Part shown: positions 57,294 to 64,000 of the stretch, in pieces | How the letters are laid out: each line of letters begins with the position of its first letter | Position numbering within the stretch: the first letter of the stretch is position 1 | DNA from: Streptomyces sp. NBC_01214 | GTDB lineage: Bacteria; Actinomycetota; Actinomycetes; Streptomycetales; Streptomycetaceae | Direction: 5' to 3' | NCBI RefSeq assembly: GCF_026340975.1 | Contig: NZ_JAPEOS010000002.1 | Coordinates: 1,547,001-1,611,000, forward strand | Length of the DNA: 64,000 nucleotides | Made by a program: the position numbers and the translations under genes | The notes under the pieces: generated by a model | The model's database searches: none | What the model was told of the DNA's origin: nothing | What the model saw: the letters and a program-made list of their open reading frames with translations, nothing else

Positions 57294-57788
57294 TCATGCC
57301 CGGACCGTGTTCCACGCCTCACTGCGGGTGAAGTAGGTGTCGTAGAGCTCCTGGACGTCCAGCAGGGACTCCGGCGGCACCTTCCCGTAGGCGATCCGTT
57401 CCAGGTGGCGGAAGTACTCGAACCGTTCGATGCCCGGCGTGATCACGATGAGGATGTCGGCGTCCTCACCGGGCGCGGCGGCGAACGCGTGGTCGAGGCC
57501 GGGCGGCACGATGACGAGGTCGCCGCGTTCCGCGGTCACCACCTGGTCGCCCGACAGCAGCTGCGCGGTTCCGTCGAGCAGGTAGAAGAGCTCGGCGGAC
57601 CGGGCGTGACGGTGGGGCGCAGCCCCGTTGGCGCCGTCCAGCAGGCTCACCCGCTGGGTCGACAGCGCGCCGCCGGTGGAACTGCTGTCGGCGAGGAGCC
57701 GGATGGTGGTCGGGGCGGCGCCGATCGTCTCGGCCCCGGCCGAGCGCACGATCACCGATTCGTCGAAGGAAGGCACGATCAGGGACAT
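57294..57788 (-). CDS. Cupin domain protein
   Basis: A 164-residue single-domain cupin. Motif 1 is APHRHARSAELFYLLDGTAQ with the metal-binding His pair and Glu. Motif 2 is the RGDLVIVPPGLDHAFAA segment with the last His. The fold probably binds one metal ion. The C-terminal ~35 residues are helical. Function could be enzymatic or ligand binding and is not known. AGGAGAAG lies 7 nt before the ATG. It is in the same direction as the upstream DUF4267 and hemerythrin genes and may form an operon with them (44-bp gap). Confidence 0.88.
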   Translation of the reverse strand: MSLIVPSFDESVIVRSAGAETIGAAPTTIRLLADSSSTGGALSTQRVSLLDGANGAAPHRHARSAELFYLLDGTAQLLSGDQVVTAERGDLVIVPPGLDHAFAAAPGEDADILIVITPGIERFEYFRHLERIAYGKVPPESLLDVQELYDTYFTRSEAWNTVRA

Positions 57789-57832
57789 GTCGTCTTCTCC
57801 TGGGGGAGGGAACCGGTGAGGGCGGCGGGTGG

Positions 57833-58255
57833 TCAGGTGCGGGCCGGCTCGGCGGCGGCGCGGCCGGCGGGGACCGGACGCTCGCGCAGCAGGAGTCCCG
57901 CGGTCAGGGTGACGGCGAGGGCGGTGGCCCCGTGGACGCCGTAGGCCTGAGCCGCGGGTCCGCCGCCCGCGAGGACGATCACCATGTCGCCGGCGGGGAC
58001 GAAGGCGATCGCCGCCATGGCCCAGCCGAGCGCCCGCCGCTGCCCCGTGAGCAGGAGCGCGAGGATGACCAGGCCGGTCGCGACATCGCGTACGCCCTTG
58101 ACGGCGAGGAAGGCGGCGCCGTCGTGCTGCGGCCAGGTCGGCAGCCCGAAGTCGGCGGCGGTGGCCTGCGGCGCGAGCAGGTAGCTGAGCCCGACGTACA
58201 GGATGAACGCGGCGCCGGTGGCGGCCAGGGCGGTGGTCAGGTGCTTGAGGGACAT
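57833..58255 (-). CDS. DUF4267 family small membrane protein
   Basis: A 140-residue protein with four hydrophobic segments (about 5-27, 50-70, 76-96, 104-124) and short loops; the GVRDVATGLVIL segment is conserved in the DUF4267 family. Function is unknown to me. ATG 58255 follows GGAGA at good distance. It lies between the hemerythrin and cupin genes in the same orientation. Confidence 0.82.
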   Translation of the reverse strand: MSLKHLTTALAATGAAFILYVGLSYLLAPQATAADFGLPTWPQHDGAAFLAVKGVRDVATGLVILALLLTGQRRALGWAMAAIAFVPAGDMVIVLAGGGPAAQAYGVHGATALAVTLTAGLLLRERPVPAGRAAAEPART

Positions 58256-58308
58256 GGCTTGTCTCCGCTTCTTGGAAGTGGTGGGAGGGGCGGCGCGGGG
58301 GAGGGGGA

Positions 58309-59013
58309 TCAGCGCGGTGCGACGGTGCGACGGACGGCGCGCATCCGGCGGACGTGGGCGGGACGTCCGACGGTGTGCCACAGCAGGCGCCCGGCGAGGG
58401 GCAGTGCGGCGAGCATCGCCGCGCGCTCGGCCCGGTCGGCGTCCTCCAGGACCGTCCCGAGGAAGAACAGCAGCTTGGGCTTGGGCGTGCTGCTCAGGAA
58501 GTGCTCGCCCAGCCGGTCCCACTCGTACGCGGACAGGTGGCGGGCGGCGAGCGGCAGGACCGATTCCTCCTCGTCCGCCAGGTGCTCCAGCAGCACGGAC
58601 CGGTGCTCGGTGAGGACCGACACGAGCGTGTCGCGTTCCGCCTCCCCGGCCCCGGCCTCCCAAGCGGACAGGGCCTCCTCGGCGGCCGCAAGACTCGAGG
58701 CCACCCGCTCGTGCTGGGTCTCCATGCGCAGGACGAGGTCCGCTTCGAGGTCGACCCGGGCCATCAGCGGCGGCCACAGGTACGCGTCCTCGCCGTGGTG
58801 GCCCGTCAGCCCGAGCCGGTAGTCGCGGAAGTGGTCCCCGAGGACCTGTGCCCGCGCCGTGTCGCCGGGAGCCACTGCGGCGATCAGCTCGACCAGCAGG
58901 CGCGCCTCGCGGCGCAGGCCGCGGTGGATGACCACCATTTCGTGGGTGTTCGGCCGTCCGGTGCTCCGGTGCGTTCGCGGTGCTCGTGCCGTCCGTGGCT
59001 GCGTCGTCTTCAT
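58309..59013 (-). CDS. Hemerythrin-like (HHE) domain protein
   Basis: A 234-residue all-alpha protein with the cation-binding HHE pattern: HEMVVIHRGLRREARLLVEL, DHFRDYRLGLTGHHGEDAYLW, RMETQHERVASSL and LTEHRSVLLEHLADEEESVL. The His/Glu positions fit a di-iron site that binds oxygen, NO or redox agents. The last ~60 residues (after LSAYEWDRL) are basic and probably helical. ATG 59013 is chosen over the longer frame because it is directly before the conserved part. It heads the reverse-strand group hemerythrin-DUF4267-cupin and is divergent from the SARP regulator, with the repeat array between. Confidence 0.88.
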   Translation of the reverse strand: MKTTQPRTARAPRTHRSTGRPNTHEMVVIHRGLRREARLLVELIAAVAPGDTARAQVLGDHFRDYRLGLTGHHGEDAYLWPPLMARVDLEADLVLRMETQHERVASSLAAAEEALSAWEAGAGEAERDTLVSVLTEHRSVLLEHLADEEESVLPLAARHLSAYEWDRLGEHFLSSTPKPKLLFFLGTVLEDADRAERAAMLAALPLAGRLLWHTVGRPAHVRRMRAVRRTVAPR

Positions 59014-59035
59014 GGGAAGAGACTCGACGTCGGCC

Positions 59036-59066
59036 CATGGAGGGTTCTTGGAAGGCACTTGGAAGG
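59036..59066. promoter_or_regulatory. SARP-type direct repeats
   Basis: CTTGGAAGG at 59047-59055 and 59058-59066 is an exact 9-bp direct repeat with an 11-bp period. A third copy, CATGGAGGG at 59036-59044, keeps the period with 7 of 9 bases. SARP regulators bind heptameric direct repeats at 11-bp spacing (established). The array lies 66 bp before the SARP start and 23 bp before the hemerythrin start on the other strand. No clear -10 is seen downstream on either strand. Confidence 0.65.
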
Positions 59067-59131
59067 TTCCGTGACGCCATTCGACCTACGGCGGGCCGGA
59101 GTTGACCGATGCGGCGTACGTTGGTGGAGTC

Positions 59132-62100
59132 ATGGTCCACATACGCGTACTCGGCTCCTTCACGGCCGAGCGGGACGGCGAGGCGATCCCGCTCGGCGGC
59201 CACCGCCAGCGCTCCGTACTGGCCCTGCTCGTAGCGGCGCGCGGCCGGGTCGTGTCCGTCGACCGGATGATCGAGGAACTCTGGCAGGGGGCGCCGCCCG
59301 CCCGGGCCGTCGCCTCCCTCCAGGCCTACGTCTCCAACCTGCGCCGCCTCCTCGAACCGGGCCGGGCCCCGCGCACCCCCGCCCGGCTGCTGGTGAGCGC
59401 GCCGCCCGGGTACGCGCTGCGGCTTCCCGAGGACGCCGTCGACGCCTGGCGCTTCGAGCGGCTGCTCGGCCGCGCCCGCGAGGTCCTGCACGCCGAGCCG
59501 GACACCGCCGGATCCCTGCTCCGGGAGGCGCTGGCGCTGTGGCAGGGGCCGGCGTACGCGGAGACGGCCGACGAGCCGTGGACCCACGCCGAGATCCTGC
59601 GGCTCGACGAGCTGCGGCTGGCCGCGCGCGAACTCGGCATCGCCGCCGGGTTGCGGGGCGGCGCCGACCTCGCCGGGGCGGTCGCCGAGGCCGCGTTGCT
59701 GACCCGGGACGAGCCGCTCCGGGAGGAGGCCTGGCGGCTGCACGCCCTCGCACTGTGGGCGGCGGGCCGGCAGGCCGACGCGCTCTCGGCGCTGCGCCGG
59801 GCCAGGACGGTGCTCGCCGACGAGGTGGGACTGGATCCCGGTGCCGCCCTGGTCGAGCTGGAGAAGGCGGTCCTGGCCCAGGACGGCCGGGTGTTGCGCG
59901 AGGCCACGCGGCCACCGGAGCCTGCGCCGCACGTGCCACCTGTGCCGCACGTGCCACCTGCGTCGCACGTGCCTGAGGTGCCCGCGGCGCCGGCTGCCAC
60001 CGGGGCCGAGCCGTTCGTCGGGCGCGAGGAAGAACTGGAGCGGCTGACGGCGGCGGCGCACCGGGCCCGCGCGGCCGGCCCCGGCGTCGCGCTGGTCACC
60101 GGCGAGGCCGGGATGGGCAAGTCGGCGCTGCTGCACGCCCTCGACGGCAGGCTCAGCGCCGAGGGCTGGCTCGTCGCCTTCGGGCGCACCACCGACGCCG
60201 AGGGCGCACCACCCGCCTGGGCCTGGGTCGAAGCACTGCGCGCCGTCGCGGCGGCCGCCCCGCCCGAGCCCGCGGTGGCCGCCGCGCTCTCGCCCCTCCT
60301 GGCCGAGGGCGCTCCCGCCACCGGCCGTGCGCCCGGCGGCGAGGATGTCGCCGCCGGGCGGTTCCGACTGCACCGCGCCGTCGGCCAGTGGTTGGCGCAG
60401 GCCGCGCGCGGGCGGCCCGTCGCCGTCGTCCTGGACGACCTGCACTGGGCCGACGCCGAGACGCTGGCGCTGCTGTCGGGTGCCGCCGACCTCCCCCCGG
60501 GTACGGCGCTGCTCGTCGTGGGCGCGTACCGGCCGGAGGACACGGAGGGTCGGCTCGACGACACGCTGGCCGGACTGGCCCGGCGTTCACCGGCCCGGAT
60601 CGCGCTGCGCGGCCTCACCGGGGAGGCCGTGGCCGAGGTGGTCCGGTGCGTGGGCGGCCCGCAGGTCGACGCGGAGGTCATCACCGCGCTGGCCGAACGC
60701 ACGGGAGGGAACCCCTTCTACGTCCGGGAGAGCGCCAGGCTGCTGGGCAGCGAGGGCTCGCTCGTGGCGCTGTCCGAGGTGCCCGAGGGCGTACGGGACG
60801 TGCTGCGCCGGCGGCTCGGACGCCTCCCCGAGGCGGTGGTGGCCGTACTGCGCCTGGCCGCGGTGGCCGGACGGGAGTTCGGCGTCGAGGTCCTGATCGG
60901 GGCGGCGGACACCGACGAGGACGGCGTACTGGGCGCGTTGGAAGCCGGTCTGCTCGCCGGGCTGCTGGCCGAACCCGAGCCGGGGCGGGTCCGGTTCGCC
61001 CACGCGCTGGTGCGCGACACCCTGCTGGCGGACCTGAGTCGGCTGCGCTCCTCGCGGATGCACGGCCGGATCGCTGCCTGTCTGGAGCGGCTCGCCCAGG
61101 ACGACGTCTCCGCGCTGGCCCACCACTACGTACGCGCGGCCTCCTCGGCGACGGCGGCGAAGGCGGTCGCGCACTGCCTGCGGGCCGCCCGGCTCGCGGA
61201 GAGCCGGTTCGCCCATGACGTGGCCGCCGTGCTGCTCGCCGAGGCGGTGGAGTGCTTCGAGCGGGTCCCCGCGGGGTCCGGAGGCGACCGGGACGCCGAG
61301 CGCGCCGAGCTGTTGGGCCTGCTGGTACGGGCCCAGGTGCGGGCCGGGGCGGTCATGGCGGCCCGCACGACCCGGCGCACCGCGATCGACCGCGCGCTCG
61401 GCGCCGGCCGGGACGACCTGCTGGTCGCGGCGTTCACGGCATGGACCGAACCGACCCCGTGGCAGACGCGGCCCTACGGCGTGGTCGACGGACCGGTGGT
61501 GGAGCTGCTGGAGCGCCTGCTGGCGCGGCCCGATCACGAACCGGCCGTGCGCTGCGGGCTGCTCGGCGCGTACGCCGCCGAGCTGTCCGACGCCAAGGTG
61601 GCGGGCGTACGGGCGGCGGCGCGCGAGGCGCTCGCCCTCGCGGAGGGCACCGGGGACCCCGCGCTGCGGGCGGGTGCGCTCGCGGCGCTGGTCAAGGAAC
61701 TCGACGCCGACCTGGAAGGGCCCGAACGTGCCGCGCTGGGAGGCGAACTCGAACGGATCGGCGCCGCGCACGAGCTGCCGGGCCACCAGTGGTACGGGAT
61801 GTTCGTGCGCTCCACGGCGCTGGCCGCCGAGGGCGATGTGGCTGGTGCCCGTCGGCTCGTGGAACGGTGGACACGGTTCGCACGGACCTACCGGATGCCC
61901 GGACCGGTCGCCGTCGGCGAGGCGGTCGAGGCGACCTGGGCCCATGTCGAGGGGCGGTTCGAGGAGGCGGAGCACCTCTACCGGCAGGCGGCCGTGCGGA
62001 TGGCCCGGCAGGGATCCCCGCACGCGGAGGGGATCTTGGCGGTCGCGATCGTGACGCTGCGGGTGAGCCAGGGGCGGCTCGCGCAGTCGCTGCCGCGGCT

Positions 62101-62506
62101 GCGGCAGGTGTACGTGGCCTTCGGTCCGCCGGCCGGGGACCTGCTCGCGGTCGCGCTGGCCGCCGCGGGCGAGGACCGGGAGGCGCGCGAGGTCCTCGAC
62201 CGGGCGGGGCCGCTGCGGACGGACTACTTCTTCAAGGTCTTCGCGACCTTCCGGGCGATGACCCTGGTCATGCTCGGGGAGCGGGCGGGCGCCGAGGAGT
62301 TGTACGCGGCCCTGCTGCCGTACCGCGACGCCCCGCCGCCTTCCTCCGGGTTCACCGTGGCGGTCCGCCCGGTCGCCCGCACCCTGGGCGAACTGGCCGT
62401 GCTGCTGGGCCGCGAGGACGAGGCCGCGGGCCACTTCGTGCGCGCGGCGGCCATCGCCGAGCAGTGGCACAGCCCGTGGGGGGCCGCCCGACCTCCGGCC
62501 GCCTGA
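59132..62506 (+). CDS. SARP-type regulator with AAA ATPase domain (AfsR-like architecture)
   Basis: A 1124-residue regulator. N-terminal OmpR-like DNA-binding domain (about 1-90: VHIRVLGSFTAERDGEAIPL, LVAARGRVVSVDRMIEELWQ, VASLQAYVSNLRRLL). The BTAD domain (about 95-245) follows, together defining a SARP. A His/Pro-rich linker (HVPPVPHVPPASHVP, about 270-290) precedes the ATPase: Walker A VTGEAGMGKSALLHAL (near 325) and Walker B VAVVLDDLHWADAETLAL (near 435). The C-terminal ~550 residues are helical, TPR-like repeats. No LuxR HTH is at the C-terminus. ATG 59132 follows GGTGGAG. Repeats matching SARP binding lie just upstream, suggesting autoregulation. No antibiotic gene cluster is adjacent. 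Confidence 0.92.
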   Translation: MVHIRVLGSFTAERDGEAIPLGGHRQRSVLALLVAARGRVVSVDRMIEELWQGAPPARAVASLQAYVSNLRRLLEPGRAPRTPARLLVSAPPGYALRLPEDAVDAWRFERLLGRAREVLHAEPDTAGSLLREALALWQGPAYAETADEPWTHAEILRLDELRLAARELGIAAGLRGGADLAGAVAEAALLTRDEPLREEAWRLHALALWAAGRQADALSALRRARTVLADEVGLDPGAALVELEKAVLAQDGRVLREATRPPEPAPHVPPVPHVPPASHVPEVPAAPAATGAEPFVGREEELERLTAAAHRARAAGPGVALVTGEAGMGKSALLHALDGRLSAEGWLVAFGRTTDAEGAPPAWAWVEALRAVAAAAPPEPAVAAALSPLLAEGAPATGRAPGGEDVAAGRFRLHRAVGQWLAQAARGRPVAVVLDDLHWADAETLALLSGAADLPPGTALLVVGAYRPEDTEGRLDDTLAGLARRSPARIALRGLTGEAVAEVVRCVGGPQVDAEVITALAERTGGNPFYVRESARLLGSEGSLVALSEVPEGVRDVLRRRLGRLPEAVVAVLRLAAVAGREFGVEVLIGAADTDEDGVLGALEAGLLAGLLAEPEPGRVRFAHALVRDTLLADLSRLRSSRMHGRIAACLERLAQDDVSALAHHYVRAASSATAAKAVAHCLRAARLAESRFAHDVAAVLLAEAVECFERVPAGSGGDRDAERAELLGLLVRAQVRAGAVMAARTTRRTAIDRALGAGRDDLLVAAFTAWTEPTPWQTRPYGVVDGPVVELLERLLARPDHEPAVRCGLLGAYAAELSDAKVAGVRAAAREALALAEGTGDPALRAGALAALVKELDADLEGPERAALGGELERIGAAHELPGHQWYGMFVRSTALAAEGDVAGARRLVERWTRFARTYRMPGPVAVGEAVEATWAHVEGRFEEAEHLYRQAAVRMARQGSPHAEGILAVAIVTLRVSQGRLAQSLPRLRQVYVAFGPPAGDLLAVALAAAGEDREAREVLDRAGPLRTDYFFKVFATFRAMTLVMLGERAGAEELYAALLPYRDAPPPSSGFTVAVRPVARTLGELAVLLGREDEAAGHFVRAAAIAEQWHSPWGAARPPAA

Positions 62507-62547
62507 CGCCCGGGGCCGCCTGACGCCCGGGGCCGCCTGACGTCCGG
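62497..62547. repeat. 17-bp tandem repeat across the SARP stop codon
   Basis: GGCCGCCTGACGCCCGG occurs at 62497 and 62514 exactly and at 62531 with one mismatch. The first copy includes the TGA stop, so the array looks like tandem duplication of the gene's end. The 85-bp gap then ends at the convergent citrate synthase gene without a clear terminator. Confidence 0.85.
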
Positions 62548-62591
62548 GGCAAGGAGGCCGGGCGGACGGGAGCCCGGACGGGCCGGATCCG

Positions 62592-63827
62592 TCACGGCAT
62601 CGGCTGGGGCGGGCGGGGCCCGTGGTACTGCCCGCTCGGCCGCATCCGCAGCGGCCGCTCCTGGTACTCCTCCAGGGCGTGCGCCATCCACCCCGCCGTG
62701 CGGGCGATCGCGAAGACCGTCTCCCCGGCCTCCGCCGGCATCCCGCACGACACCGTCAGCACGGCCAGCGCCAGGTCCACGTTGGCGTGCAGCCCGCCCT
62801 GCCGGGCCATCACCGCGGCCACCTCGCGCGCCGCACCCAGCGCCGGACCGGCCTGCTCCAGTCCTTCCAGCGAGGCGAAGAGCACCCGCGCGCGAGGATC
62901 TTCGCCCTGGTACAGCCGGTGGCCGAGCCCGGGGACCCGGCGTCCCGCCCGCAGGTACTCCGCCACCACCGGCGCGGCCCCGCCCTGTTCCAGCACCTCC
63001 ACCAGCATCCGGTGCGCGAGCCGTCCGGCCGCGCCGTGCAGCGGGCCCTCCAGGACGCCGAGCCCGGCGGACACCGCCGCGTACGGATGGGCCCGCGCGG
63101 AGGCGGCCACCCGTACGGCCAGGGTCGAGGCGGCGAGGTCGTGGTCGACCAGCAGGGCCAGCGCGAGGTCCAGTACGGCCAGTGCGTCCGGGTCCGGCTC
63201 CCGCAGCGTCAGCCGCGACCACAACTGACGGGCGATCCGGCCGTCCCCGGCCCATCGGGCCGGGCCCACCGCCGGCAGCGCGCCGACCAGCGTGGGGATC
63301 AGGGCGCGCGCGGAGCCGAGCACCGACTCCTCGGACAGGTCGAAGCGCAGCGGATCCGCGACCGCGGCGGCGGCGACCGCCACCCGCAACCGGTCGATGG
63401 GGCCGCCGTGTTCCGGCAGCGCGGCCACCGCCCGCCGGGCCGCCTCCAGGGTCTGCGGGGGCGCGGTGAACCGGGCCCCGGGCGTGAGGGTGCCCGTCCA
63501 GAGCCACTCGGCGACCTCCTCGTAGCGGTACCGGGAGGCCAGCTCCACCGCGTCCACGCCGCGGAAGTAGTACCGGTCGGGCTCGATGAGGGTGAGCGCC
63601 GTACGGACGGAGAGTTCCCCGGTGGGGGCCGCCGCCTCGCGCCGGCTCCGCCGGGCCAGCGCCTCCACCTCGGCGGCGTCGAAGCTGCTGCCCCGCCCGG
63701 CGGGATCGCGGCGGCTGGTGAGCTGGCCCCGGCTGACGTACGCGTACACCGTCGCCGGTTTCACCCCGAGTGCGCGGGCGGCCTCCTGCGTGCTGAGCCT
63801 GCGCCCGCTGTCCGTCTGGTCGCTCAT
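62592..63827 (-). CDS. Citrate synthase family protein with N-terminal DNA-binding (MerR/excisionase-like) domain
   Basis: A 411-residue fusion. Residues ~10-60 form a helix-turn-helix of the excisionase/MerR type: RLSTQEAARALGVKPATVYA then YVSRGQLTSRRDPAGRGSSF. Residues ~80-400 are a citrate synthase: YYFRGVDAVELASRYRYEEV, catalytic His in GPLHGAAGRL, second His in PGLGHRLYQGEDPRARVLF, and Asp in LHANVDLALAVLTV. The enzyme residues are present, so it could be active, regulatory or both. ATG 63827 is preferred to the longer start because AGGGTG lies upstream. It is divergent from a second citrate synthase gene, with a perfect 19-bp palindrome in the gap. Confidence 0.9.
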   Translation of the reverse strand: MSDQTDSGRRLSTQEAARALGVKPATVYAYVSRGQLTSRRDPAGRGSSFDAAEVEALARRSRREAAAPTGELSVRTALTLIEPDRYYFRGVDAVELASRYRYEEVAEWLWTGTLTPGARFTAPPQTLEAARRAVAALPEHGGPIDRLRVAVAAAAVADPLRFDLSEESVLGSARALIPTLVGALPAVGPARWAGDGRIARQLWSRLTLREPDPDALAVLDLALALLVDHDLAASTLAVRVAASARAHPYAAVSAGLGVLEGPLHGAAGRLAHRMLVEVLEQGGAAPVVAEYLRAGRRVPGLGHRLYQGEDPRARVLFASLEGLEQAGPALGAAREVAAVMARQGGLHANVDLALAVLTVSCGMPAEAGETVFAIARTAGWMAHALEEYQERPLRMRPSGQYHGPRPPQPMP

Positions 63828-63853
63828 GACGCACACCCTACAGATGGATCGTG

Positions 63854-63872
63854 ATATTGATTCAATCAATAT
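63854..63872. promoter_or_regulatory. Perfect 19-bp palindrome between divergent citrate synthase genes
   Basis: ATATTGATT-C-AATCAATAT is a perfect 9+1+9 palindrome in an AT-rich stretch. A looser inverted pair, GATGGAT (63843-63849) and ATCCATC (63886-63892), brackets it, and TTGACA at 63872-63877 could be a -35 for the forward gene. It is the likely operator shared by both genes. Confidence 0.75.
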
Positions 63873-63907
63873 TGACAGCGATTGAATCCATCATGGATGG
63901 TCGATCC

Positions 63908-64000
63908 ATGGACACCACCTTGGAAGTACCCCGCGGCCTCGCGGGAGTCGTGGTCACCGAAACCGGGCTGGGCGACGTCCGGGGCCGGGAGGGCTTTTAC
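63908..64000 (+). CDS. Citrate synthase family protein, N-terminal part (3' end outside window)
   Basis: Only 31 residues are present, starting MDTTLEVPRGLAGVVVTETG and continuing LGDVRGREGFY. The GVVVTET...GDVRGREGFY opening is that of actinobacterial citrate synthase / methylcitrate synthase-like proteins, in which this strand starts the fold. ATG 63908 has GGATGG 7 nt upstream. ATG 63893 in the same frame would add five residues. It is divergent from the HTH-citrate synthase gene and probably controlled through the palindrome between them. Activity cannot be judged from the part seen. Confidence 0.8.
   Translation, partial: MDTTLEVPRGLAGVVVTETGLGDVRGREGFY

Noticed and set aside
58309..62506. 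Antibiotic biosynthesis cluster around the SARP gene
   Set aside because: The neighbours are hemerythrin, DUF4267, cupin and citrate synthase genes. No polyketide, peptide or tailoring enzyme is present.

Overview
The window is a 64 kb piece of a Streptomyces chromosome. Third-position GC is very high, GTG starts are common, and the gene order miaA-dapF-rshA-hflX, dinG/lexA/nrdR-nrdJ, rnhB, recQ, whiH-hrdB-parE is the conserved core-chromosome order I know from Streptomyces coelicolor around SCO5790-SCO5832 (recalled, not searched). No tRNA, rRNA, insertion sequence, prophage or CRISPR array is visible, and no gene is visibly broken. The two end genes are cut by the window edges.

Region by region. 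1-5.96 kb: the end of a dioxygenase-like gene, two small reverse-strand genes (one MT0933-like antitoxin family), then miaA (tRNA modification), a small membrane protein, dapF (lysine/peptidoglycan precursor) and a second RelA/SpoT homologue (rshA). 6-10.6 kb: a secreted M1 metallopeptidase, hflX (ribosome-associated GTPase) and a trypsin-like lipoprotein. 10.8-17.4 kb: a four-gene NRPS-independent siderophore (NIS) cluster with a diaminobutyrate-type aminotransferase, two IucA/IucC synthetases and an IucB-like acetyltransferase. It has no decarboxylase or N-hydroxylase beside it. 17.4-24.4 kb: DNA damage and nucleotide supply, with dinG, lexA (with an SOS box), nrdR and the B12-dependent reductase nrdJ. 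24.5-36.7 kb: mostly single-gene units, including an HxlR regulator with a divergent nitroreductase, a DUF1152 protein, arylamine N-acetyltransferase, a YdbC-like protein, a histidine phosphatase, an ADP-ribosylglycohydrolase, a large membrane protein, a TetR/MFS efflux pair with two palindromes, and rnhB. 36.9-45.6 kb: a RecQ helicase with a phosphoribosyltransferase-like tail, a DUF4192 protein, a glycogen-debranching-type enzyme, a NUDIX regulator of NrtR architecture and a one-polypeptide ABC exporter. 45.7-52.6 kb: whiH (sporulation regulator), hrdB (principal sigma factor), a secreted trypsin, a small zinc-ribbon-like protein and parE. 52.7-64 kb: a DUF485/acetate symporter pair, a CitA/CitB-like two-component system, cupin, DUF4267 and hemerythrin genes, a large SARP-ATPase regulator, and two divergent citrate synthase genes, one with a DNA-binding domain at its N-terminus.

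Stronger regulatory signals read directly from the sequence: a LexA box upstream of lexA; a perfect 8+3+8 palindrome between hxlR and the nitroreductase gene; two palindromes between the TetR and MFS genes; SARP-style 11-bp-period direct repeats upstream of the SARP gene; a perfect 19-bp palindrome between the citrate synthase genes; and about ten stem-loop terminators with perfect or near-perfect stems of 9-17 bp. Several genes (dapF, ydbC-like, phosphatase, NUDIX, hxlR) have a TANNNT box ending exactly 6 nt before the start codon and no ribosome binding site, the signature of leaderless transcripts.

The best candidates for something not fully described are the incomplete-looking NIS siderophore cluster, the HTH-citrate synthase with its divergent operator, and the SARP regulator with its own repeat array. 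All assignments rest on reading motifs by eye. No database search was run.
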